The translations under genes were made by a program, and so were the position numbers. The notes beneath the pieces are model-generated. The model was not told where the DNA came from and ran no database searches. It saw only the letters and a list, made by a program, of their open reading frames with translations. This document shows, in pieces, positions 15,704 through 23,300 of a DNA stretch of 25,709 nt; the first letter of the stretch is position 1; each line of letters begins with the position of its first letter. The stretch spans positions 1-25,709 of the forward strand of contig CAZIBG010000014.1 of assembly GCA_964536985.1 (NCBI GenBank), in the 5' to 3' direction. Origin of the DNA: CAZIBG01 sp964536985 (GTDB lineage Bacteria > Patescibacteriota > Saccharimonadia > Saccharimonadales > AWTP1-31).

Positions 15704-15723
15704 AAGGAAAAGATGCAGTCCAA

Positions 15724-17544
15724 CTACCTAATGCCTATGGTTTTAGTGACATCGCGTATCTTCTTTGCCGCACCGCCATTGGTGCTCATAATGTAATCTG
15801 CAGATTCCGTAGGAGTCTGAGTACGGTAAATAACAGTGTGATTATTAAGCCATCGCAGCGGAGATTGAAGGCCAGCCTGGCTCTTAAGCACAGTATCTTT
15901 TTCGGATGCAACGTCGTATACCAACAGCGTACCCTTGCCGTCTCGCTCCTCAAACCATAAAGCCTGTTTGCTATCAATACTACTAATATATTGACGATTA
16001 ACCACATTACTTGGAGCACTGGAGCTGCGAATAGCTTTGTCTGAGCCAATGGCATAGCCGTACCATTCGTCCTCTACCGATAATGTAATCTGGTCATATT
16101 CAGTTCGGAAGAGGTTCCAGGCTTCTTTAGCTAAAATTGCAGACTTATTACTGCCATCAACATTTTGTTTATAAACGTTCTTAGCAGTAGTGGTGTTGTA
16201 GTAGTTTCCAGGAGCATAATAGACGGTGTTTCCAGCAAGAATAACGTCATTAATGTAATTACTACTATGAAGCTCCGTTTTCTCTTCGGTTTTATAGTTA
16301 TAGCTTATTAAGCGCTGACGCTTAGGATTAGATGCGCTCGCTCCAGCTGCAATCTGCACAAAGATCAAGCGGTCGCTGCTCCAGCCAATAACTCGGATAT
16401 CTTCAGACTGGGCAACACTCTTGGCTCCATTATCTTCTAAGTCAATAATATTGAGCGTGCTAAGCAGGTAGCCGTCTTTATTCCGGACATTATCTCGAGT
16501 CGAAACGAATGCCGTGACTTCATCTTTTGGATGAGAAACAATGGTCATATTCTCGTTCTCGGTTCCCTTGCCAGCCAGAACGAGCTCTTCGTTCTTTCCG
16601 TCAACATCTATCTTATATAGATCGTAGCGTCCAGACTGCTTGCTGACAAAGACTGCTTTGCGACCAGCCACCATTGCAACATCGACACCTTTTTTTGTAC
16701 TAAGATCCAGCTTAATGGATTCAGTTCGGTAGTCATCGGCTTTTATCGTAACCGGCAAATCTTCGTCGTCATTGGCGTCGATAGTGAGCACAATCGTACC
16801 TTCATCGTCGGCACTGGCATCAAACTCACCACTATTGGCTTCGGCGCCTTTAACGGGCTTGCCGCTTAACCAATCGGTTACGTAAAAGGTGTACTGTGCG
16901 CCAACCGGCTTAATATCAAAGTTACCGAGTGGGTTACTGCCCCACCCAACGGTTATAGACTTGCTGACGTCAGCAAATGCTCTTTTTTGAACAAGCAATT
17001 TTTGCTTGCCTAGACGCACCTTGCTAAGCTCTACCTTTCCGTCGCTATTAGTACGGGCCTGCACCGAGCCCAGTGTGACTGTTGCATTCTTAAGCGGAGA
17101 GTGTGTGGACTGATCATAAATAACCATCGAAGCTTTAGAACGGACGCCCGCTGTATTCAGCATGAAGTAGCGGCTTGGTGGTAGAAGCACTAAAAAGACA
17201 AGCAATGATGCCATACCAGCTAAACTGGCATAGCGGAGTCGTTTATTGTCCCACCATTGGTGAAACAGATGGGAGAGTTTTTGCTTCCACCCCTTTTGTT
17301 CGGTGTCATTAAAGGCTTTGTTCAGTTCGGCATCTTCGGCGGCCAAAACGGTATCGCCTTCTTTTTCGACAATATCGTCAACAGCATCTTCTAGATCTGG
17401 TTCGTCGGATGTTTCGTCGTCTTGTATCGGCTCTTCGTTATCGGTCGGATGTTCGACTTCATTCTCGTGATCTTCGGAGTTGAGAAGCAGATCCACTTCC
17501 TCATTCTGAGCCATAGGCTCGTCATCTTTTTCTGTATTAGGCAT
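15724..17544 (-). CDS. Membrane-anchored beta-propeller protein with carboxypeptidase-regulatory-like domains
   Basis: 606 residues from the ATG at 17544 (the frame is open to a TTG at 17565). Residues 1-95 are very acidic and probably cytoplasmic; a Trp-rich basic stretch ('HQWWDNKRLRY') precedes one membrane helix (about 105-122). Outside lie two Ig-like carboxypeptidase-regulatory-type domains (about 138-205 and 220-295, e.g. 'HSPLKNATVTLGSVQARTNSDG' in part, and 'SGKPVKGAEA'). A TolB/WD40-like propeller (about 300-606) has blade motifs such as 'SGRYDLYKIDVDGKN' and 'YKQNVDGSNK'. There are no enzyme motifs. Likely a surface or envelope binding protein. A complete promoter, TAGACG - 17 - TACAAT, ends 7 bases before the ATG, which argues for this start and a leaderless message. 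Confidence 0.8.
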   Translation of the reverse strand: MPNTEKDDEPMAQNEEVDLLLNSEDHENEVEHPTDNEEPIQDDETSDEPDLEDAVDDIVEKEGDTVLAAEDAELNKAFNDTEQKGWKQKLSHLFHQWWDNKRLRYASLAGMASLLVFLVLLPPSRYFMLNTAGVRSKASMVIYDQSTHSPLKNATVTLGSVQARTNSDGKVELSKVRLGKQKLLVQKRAFADVSKSITVGWGSNPLGNFDIKPVGAQYTFYVTDWLSGKPVKGAEANSGEFDASADDEGTIVLTIDANDDEDLPVTIKADDYRTESIKLDLSTKKGVDVAMVAGRKAVFVSKQSGRYDLYKIDVDGKNEELVLAGKGTENENMTIVSHPKDEVTAFVSTRDNVRNKDGYLLSTLNIIDLEDNGAKSVAQSEDIRVIGWSSDRLIFVQIAAGASASNPKRQRLISYNYKTEEKTELHSSNYINDVILAGNTVYYAPGNYYNTTTAKNVYKQNVDGSNKSAILAKEAWNLFRTEYDQITLSVEDEWYGYAIGSDKAIRSSSAPSNVVNRQYISSIDSKQALWFEERDGKGTLLVYDVASEKDTVLKSQAGLQSPLRWLNNHTVIYRTQTPTESADYIMSTNGGAAKKIRDVTKTIGIR

Positions 17545-17551
17545 AAGCTTG

Positions 17552-17580
17552 ATTGTACTGATCAAACAAAGTAACGTCTA
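17552..17580 (-). promoter_or_regulatory. Promoter of the beta-propeller gene (leaderless type)
   Basis: TAGACG (17575-17580, 4 of 6), a 17-base spacer and TACAAT (17552-17557, 5 of 6), 7 bases before the ATG at 17544. The -35 overlaps the stop codon of the small upstream ORF. Confidence 0.55.
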
Positions 17581-17658
17581 GTGGCTACCGAGGATCAAAA
17601 AGAATCCACCTGCAATCAGCAGTCCAATAATGACATTCGGTACTAGTTGTCGTTTCAT
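17578..17658 (-). CDS. 26-residue single-helix membrane peptide
   Basis: The ATG overlaps the TGA of the dehydrogenase-like gene (ATGA) and the frame ends in TAG at 17578. The peptide starts 'MKRQLVPNVIIGLL' and runs on as an unbroken hydrophobic helix ending 'LGSH': two basic residues, then about 19 hydrophobic ones, a typical one-pass membrane miniprotein with its N-terminus inside. The 4-base overlap suggests translational coupling to the gene before it. No family is recognised. Chance is possible at this length, but the overlap, composition and snug fit between two genes support it. Confidence 0.5.
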   Translation of the reverse strand: MKRQLVPNVIIGLLIAGGFFLILGSH

Positions 17659-18638
17659 TCTGCACCCACAAATTTTTGGAGTTCCTGCCATACGGCATCG
17701 GCAATATCTATTTGTCCGGATGCAGTCGCCTTGGCAGCAAGGGCATCACCATGCTCGCCGGGCAATCGAACGTTCTTGCCGGAAAGTGGTTTTGCCGCTT
17801 TTATTTGGTTAACGAGCTTAGTAGAACGGCTCATGAATTCTTCCTTGCCTGCCAATAGACCAGGGTCAATCGCGAGCACAAAGGTTCCGGCGCCATCTTC
17901 TTCGTTGACACCTGGCGTGCCAGCTCTTGCAAATGGCCCGCCGAGAAGCTGGACGAGCAGCGAAATGGCATACCCTTTATGTTGCGCAAAGGTAGCCACA
18001 GAACCTTCCAATATGTCTGCCGGATCAGTGCTTGGATTACCGTCCTTATCGAAACCGATTCCTTCGGGCAGCTCCTCTCCCTTAAGCTTGGCTTCTACGA
18101 TTCCAAAGTATGCCATGGCAGCTGTTGCATTATCGAAGACAACTTCACCACCGGTGCACGGAAAGGCGTATGAGAAGGGGTTTGTTCCAAGCTTTGGCTC
18201 GGCCGATCCTGTTGGTGCAACAAACGCGAATGCTCCGTTGCCGACACAAACAAACCCTATGAATCCAGCTTTGGCTATCTTCCGGGAGAAAAAGCCGATT
18301 GCCCCTGAAGATGAAAATGTATGGTTGGTGACAGAAATTCCCACACCATGGAGGCCTGCAAGCTCAACAGCTTTATCAACAGCTTTTGAAGCAGCAACCA
18401 TGCTGTGGCCGCCAGAAAACATTGCGCCACACTTGTTCTCCTTTACCAGCTTCAGCGCTTGTAGTGTATCAGCCGCTGGAACGCCACCAGTGGCAACCTT
18501 TGTTATTCCCTGGTTGTTGCCGCGAAGTTGAGCGTAAAGCAATACCTCTGCTATGATTTGCGCTTCTTCATTCTTATAGCCAAGTTTAGACAGTCCATCA
18601 TGCACCTTGGATTGTAAGTCGGTTATCTTTACGTTCAT
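17655..18638 (-). CDS. Ldh_2-family (type-2 malate/L-lactate dehydrogenase) homologue with altered active-site block
   Basis: 327 residues, near the family's usual 330-360. These NAD(P)-dependent enzymes reduce 2-oxoacids or imino acids and are unrelated to classical LDH. Family blocks seen: 'LLYAQLRGNNQGITK' (33-47), 'SVTNHTFSSSGAIGFFS' (102-118), 'GTNPFSYAFP' (151-160), 'HKGYAISLLVQLL' (220-232) and 'GLLAGKEEF'. The highly conserved 'RG..SHG..R' block reads RG-NN-QG-IT-K, one residue shorter, with Gln for His and Lys for Arg. The His of the second block is kept (His106). Substrate use may therefore be changed or lost. The start at 18638 has SD AGAGAGG four bases before it. It lies 32 bases after an unrecognised gene and ends overlapping the 26-residue ORF. 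Confidence 0.85.
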   Translation of the reverse strand: MNVKITDLQSKVHDGLSKLGYKNEEAQIIAEVLLYAQLRGNNQGITKVATGGVPAADTLQALKLVKENKCGAMFSGGHSMVAASKAVDKAVELAGLHGVGISVTNHTFSSSGAIGFFSRKIAKAGFIGFVCVGNGAFAFVAPTGSAEPKLGTNPFSYAFPCTGGEVVFDNATAAMAYFGIVEAKLKGEELPEGIGFDKDGNPSTDPADILEGSVATFAQHKGYAISLLVQLLGGPFARAGTPGVNEEDGAGTFVLAIDPGLLAGKEEFMSRSTKLVNQIKAAKPLSGKNVRLPGEHGDALAAKATASGQIDIADAVWQELQKFVGAE

Positions 18639-18658
18639 AGTACCTCTCTTCTGAGAGA
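18639..18658 (-). promoter_or_regulatory. Hairpin over the SD of the dehydrogenase-like gene
   Basis: On the minus strand CTCTC (18653-18657) can pair with GAGAG (18644-18648) around a 4-base loop, plus one G-T pair. The 3' arm contains the SD, so folding would hide it. Short and possibly chance. Confidence 0.3.
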
Positions 18659-18670
18659 TATTATACGGCA

Positions 18671-19513
18671 TTAATTAATATCAACTCCAACCTGATACTG
18701 AGGGTCAAAAACTTTAAGCATTTGATCTTGCTCGTGACCTCCCAGTAGTAACGATCCAACCATTTCAGCAAACATGACGTCATAGAGTCCAGCCCGCCGA
18801 TTCTCTACATGGCCATCGAATAGGCCAGCAGCCTCATCCACCACTGCACGGTCGGCAAACTCAGGAATTCGGTCATATGTTGCGTCCACCCAGTCGGTCA
18901 CTAACGTGCCGCTTGCACTACTGATTATTGTATCGGGGGCTTCGGGATTGGCACCGTAGACTATCGCTTTCGGCGTTGCGGTTGCACCAATGTGAGGCTT
19001 ACCAGAACGTCCAAGGGCATTGAGTCGGTTGGTTACATATTGATAGCCCCCTCTATTAGACATCGTATGGTAACCCTTTAAGTCATGGGCAATTGCCATC
19101 CAGCCTAGCTTATCGACAACATACGGAAAAGCATCCCCATAAATATCTTCTACCGTTCCGGGCCTGCTTATGTAATGAACGATATCTGGACCTACAGAAC
19201 TTAGACATGAACCGCTACCTTGCCATACCCGCCGTGACGGCGAATGCATGGCTCGCAGACTACCGCCAGATGGCTTTTGGGCAATGTCAAACACACGGTC
19301 TGCCGCCATAGCATTAAGATGGTTCCGCCCGGCGTTATACATGGCCAGTTCACGGATAGCTTGATGATCCACAAGGCCGTTGTCACTAAGTTCTCTTGCT
19401 TTAATACGCATTTCATTCTGAGCGGCCCACCTTTCGGTGGATCGGCCCGTGAAAAGTGACGCATAGCTAGTAGTAAGTAATTCTTGGGTTAATCGGGTTG
19501 AAAGTTCTGACAT
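18671..19513 (-). CDS. Unrecognised soluble protein (280 aa)
   Basis: No family is recognised. There is no signal peptide or long hydrophobic helix. The first 80 residues look helical ('STRLTQELLTTSYASLF', 'DHQAIRELAMYNAGRNHL'), the middle is mixed alpha/beta with Gly/Ser turns ('GSGSCLSSVGPDIVHYISRPG', about 115-135), and the C-terminus holds an acidic helix ('DRAVVDEAAGLFDGHVENR'). Scattered His, Cys, Arg and Asp residues would allow an enzyme, but no motif can be named. The start at 19513 has a strong SD (AAGGAG at 19520-19525, 6 bases before ATG). It is the first gene of a likely operon with the Ldh_2 homologue and diverges from a TrmB-type regulator, so it may belong to the same metabolic or stress function. 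Confidence 0.75.
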   Translation of the reverse strand: MSELSTRLTQELLTTSYASLFTGRSTERWAAQNEMRIKARELSDNGLVDHQAIRELAMYNAGRNHLNAMAADRVFDIAQKPSGGSLRAMHSPSRRVWQGSGSCLSSVGPDIVHYISRPGTVEDIYGDAFPYVVDKLGWMAIAHDLKGYHTMSNRGGYQYVTNRLNALGRSGKPHIGATATPKAIVYGANPEAPDTIISSASGTLVTDWVDATYDRIPEFADRAVVDEAAGLFDGHVENRRAGLYDVMFAEMVGSLLLGGHEQDQMLKVFDPQYQVGVDIN

Positions 19514-19528
19514 AATATTCTCCTTCAC

Positions 19529-19555
19529 GTATTGCGTGATTAGCATAAGTATTGC
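19529..19555. promoter_or_regulatory. Direct repeat (20-base pitch) in divergent TrmB / dehydrogenase region
   Basis: GTATTGC occurs at 19529-19535 and 19549-19555, exactly 20 bases (two helical turns) apart; the base two after each copy also matches. The second copy overlaps the -35 of the plus-strand regulator gene and both lie between the divergent starts (19513 and 19588), the expected place for an operator of the TrmB-type regulator. Confidence 0.4.
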
Positions 19556-19580
19556 ATAACATTTGCACTAATGGTAAACT
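19552..19580 (+). promoter_or_regulatory. Promoter of the TrmB-type regulator (leaderless type)
   Basis: TTGCAT (19552-19557), a 17-base spacer and TAAACT (19575-19580, 4 of 6), 7 bases before the ATG at 19588. No SD. Confidence 0.45.
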
Positions 19581-19587
19581 GTTCACT

Positions 19588-20373
19588 ATGTTGAACAACA
19601 ATGACACCCTTCTGCTCAAACTCAAAAAGCTGGGCTTAACTCCTGACGAATGCAAGATATATGTATCGTTACTTGATTCTTCCAAGAGCCACCTAGAGTT
19701 AGCTCGCAGGACCGGCGTTAACCGTACAAAGATTTATCGGATCGCCGAAGAGTTGACTAAGCGCGGATTGATTACGCTTGAGCATGATGATCTAGGTAAA
19801 AGGCTGGCAGCGAACAGTCCCGACAACTTAGAGATAAGTCTTACCACCGCAGAGGAGAAACTCCGCAACCAGAGACAGATATTGGACCAGATTCTGCCCG
19901 ACCTACAAGGCCTATTCACGCAGGCTGGCACCGCAAAGCCAAGTGATTTTATCGTTAATACATATGAGGGCGTAGATGGGTTTAAGCAGATGCTTTGGAA
20001 TGAGTTAAAAACCAAGGGTGAACTGTTAGCTTTCGGCGATGGCACACTCCAGGTGCTAGTTGATGATATACGCTGGGCCGAGAAACATAGGGCCAAACAA
20101 GTCGAGGCAGGGTATGCTGTACGTGAAATCTTAAACCCTAATGGTAAACCAAGTGATTTTACCAACAATCAGGACTTCATCGATAAAGTATTTTCTAAGA
20201 AGATAATCGATCCAAGTATCATCCCATTAAGCCAACAAGTGATTACCTACAATCACACCGTGTCCATCTACAACTGGCGAGAGGGCAAGAAAGTGGGTGT
20301 CGAAATCGTTAATCCGGCTTACGCTGCCATGCAGCGATCGATATTTGAACACTATTGGAAAATGGCGAAATAG
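19588..20373 (+). CDS. TrmB-family transcriptional regulator
   Basis: 261 residues. The N-terminal winged helix (about 8-70) is of the TrmB type: 'LKKLGLTPDECKIYVSLL', then 'LARRTGVNRTKIYRIAEEL' and 'KRGLITLE'. A helical linker ('TTAEEKLRNQRQILDQIL') leads to a C-terminal effector domain (about 115-255, 'NTYEGVDGFKQMLWNEL', 'LLAFGDGTLQVLVDD'), as in family members that sense sugars or other small molecules; the effector here is unknown. The ATG at 19588 is preferred over an in-frame ATG at 19552, because the promoter runs through the longer version. It diverges from the unknown gene/Ldh_2 pair and probably controls it and itself. It ends 16 bases from the convergent giant gene. Confidence 0.88.
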   Translation: MLNNNDTLLLKLKKLGLTPDECKIYVSLLDSSKSHLELARRTGVNRTKIYRIAEELTKRGLITLEHDDLGKRLAANSPDNLEISLTTAEEKLRNQRQILDQILPDLQGLFTQAGTAKPSDFIVNTYEGVDGFKQMLWNELKTKGELLAFGDGTLQVLVDDIRWAEKHRAKQVEAGYAVREILNPNGKPSDFTNNQDFIDKVFSKKIIDPSIIPLSQQVITYNHTVSIYNWREGKKVGVEIVNPAYAAMQRSIFEHYWKMAK

Positions 20374-20388
20374 TAGGCCACCTAACTT

Positions 20389-23300
20389 CTATTGAATTAC
20401 GTGATATGTCCAGGCATACGGCACGTTAGTTGGCAGACCTCCTGGACCTACGGCAATAGTAAATCCAGCCCCGTCGGGATCACCGTATGCATATACTGCA
20501 CTTGAGCCAGTTAATATTGCAGCATCTTCTGAAGAAGGAGTAAGTACCACCATTGGGATGCCGGTATATTGCTCGGCAAAAGTGACATGTATAAACGCGC
20601 CGCTGCCTGTGCCATCCACGTCTGCCGCCAGCACCACAACACCGGCAACATCTGTCCCAAAAATCTGAGATATAGGCGCCGTACCGGTAGCCGTGCCGAC
20701 CAGCTCCATTGTAGGCACCGGTCCGGCAGAAATAATATGGCCAGATACCGTGACATTCCTAACCGCAAGATTACCCTCCGGATCGATACTAGCAAGTACT
20801 GCACCAGTGGAATCTTGAGCCTGGAAAAAGTCTGCAGTCTGCCCGGCTACCGCCTGAATTACAATTCCCTTCTTACTGTCTCCGCCAGTACCGACGGCAA
20901 GCTGTGCATCCGGGTCCGCAAGTGTTAACGCCCCAACAGAGAGTAAATTGCCAGGACTAGCATTGCCTATTCCAACCCGACTATTCGTGGTGTCCACCTG
21001 GAAGATGCTGGCAGCCGCAGAGTTCTGGACCTGGAAAGCTGCGGTTGAATTGGTAGCATTCTTTAGCTTAAATTCACCGGTGCTAAGCATCGTAAGTTGA
21101 CCGGGATTCGCTACTGTTCCAGCATCTATCAGAAGCTGGTTGGTGCCTGTTGCTGCCGTCACGGTTGGTCTAATCTGTAGCGCAGTGTAGTCACCCGTAG
21201 CGCTGCCCGTCTGAAATATGGTTGGACTGATATTAACACCAATAAAATTACCATTACCAGTGACTGGCTGGAATATAGGATTTACGGTAATACCCGTAGA
21301 GGTGCCGGCAGTATTCGAGATATTTGAAGTATTTTCAGATCCTACACGCAATATGTTAATCGCAGTTGAGCCGCCCGTAAGTCCGGTTATTGTAGTTCCG
21401 TTTGCTGATGCTGCTGATATTGCAATTCCTCCCCCGCTTAATCCGGTAGAGATGTTTAAAGTACCGCTACTATTCTTAGTAATTCCCGTGTCACTCAAAA
21501 CTAACCCTGAGCCAATTGTTGCCGATGATCCAGCGGTGTTTACATTAAGAATATTGGTACCTGCGGCGTTTTGGACTTGGAAAGCAGTGGTAGAATTTGA
21601 TTGATTCTGGAAAACGGTCGGGCTAGTTACTGTTCCGTTGAGACTGATGCTTCCAAGAGAGTAGTTGGTACGCACACTTCCTGTCTCGAGTTGGAAGGCA
21701 TCTACGTAGAAGGTCCTGGCGGTAGCATCCGTCTGTCGAACATACATAGATGGCGTTCCGCCCCAACTGGCTGGTGTAGTAAACGTACAGCTGATACGAT
21801 TCCAACCCGTTGTGACTGCCTGTGCTGTTGCACAAGAAGTGTATGTACTCCCTACTACATATCCTGCTTCCAATGTACTAAATGCCGAGGTGCCTTTGAC
21901 ATAGAACGAGAATGCGTAGTTCGTATTGGTCGCCAAAGAATATGACTGCCGGACGCCGTCTCCGGTGGCTGCCGTCGGGCCAACCGCTAGCCCCGCCGGG
22001 CCAGAGTATGTTTCTGCTGTTGTCCGGGTAAGCGTTGTGGAGTTGAGGTTTGTCCAACCTGTTGTATTAGTGTCAAAAGATGGATTAACAAGAAGGTTAG
22101 CGTTGTTCTGGGTGACATTAAGTATTGCGCTGGAATTAGCACCAGACTGGATATTAAAGAGGTTGCCGGTGTAGCCCGAATTTCCTGCGATCTGTACGCC
22201 AGAAAATCCACCGTTACCAATACCGAACTGTAATCCGTTATTAGTTTGTGTGATCTTTGTGGAGGAGTTAGAAATGTTGGAAAAGTTAAGTCCAGATCCA
22301 TCTAGAATCATGGCAGGGGTACTAGTTTGGCAGCTGGCAATACAAATTCTACTGTTTACCGTGTCGGCAATTAGCACATTTGCGCCAGCAGAGTTCTGGA
22401 TCTGGAAAGCCGTATTGGAGTTGGTTGAGTTTCTATATACCGTCTGAGAATTCACGACACCGTTCAGACTAATCTGGCCCTGCTGGAAATTAGTGCCGGA
22501 AGTACCAGCTTCTAGCTGGACGCCGTCGATATATGCGGTTCCTGCTGACGCAAAACTCTTAGAAAGTCCAATGTAGGTAGCCCCCGAGACAGAACTAGTG
22601 GTAAAGCCACAGACGAATCGTTGCCATGTGTTAGCCGTCCCGACATATGTCGCGCAACCTGTTTGCGTCGTTCCGTCAGAGCTATAGATAGGATTGGTAT
22701 ACTGTCCTACTGCCGTCATATACACTGACATTGATAGTGTGTAGGATGTTGCGGGGGCAAGGTTGTAGGCAAATGTAGCACCGTCGCCATTTGCGCCAGT
22801 AAAGGCTATGGCAAGGCTGGCATCTCCATACAGTTTTTGAGCCGTGGAACGACTAATTGTTGCACTGCCCTTTGGGCTCCATCCGGCAGTGTCTACTTCG
22901 AAACTTGGGTTAGAGATCAAATTACTTGTCGTTTGGTTGACGGCGAACAACGTATTGCCTGCAGAGGTTCCGTCTTTGACCTGAAGGATATCAGCCGTCT
23001 GTGCGTTGGCTCCCTGAATAACGGCAGTTGGCTGCGTAGTGCTCGCCGACTGGATGTTCATATTGGCAGTTTGGGTTGTTGTTTGATTCTTAATACCGGA
23101 TGTAGATGACGTAACACAGCCCGTGCTATCGCAGACTTGGTTACCGCCAACACGAATAGCCGTGTCGGAATTTATGTCGCCTGCGACATCTAGGGCATAA
23201 CCTGAAGTGGCCTTGCCTATGGCGATGCGATTGTTGTAAGTGTCGGCGACAAATAGGTTAGATGTGCCGGCGTTATTCTGGATCTGGAAGGCGGTGGTGG

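Noticed and set aside
17647..18531. 294-residue open frame on plus opposite the Ldh_2 homologue
   Set aside because: Antisense to recognisable family blocks; Pro/Ser/Thr-rich, no domain, no promoter or SD.
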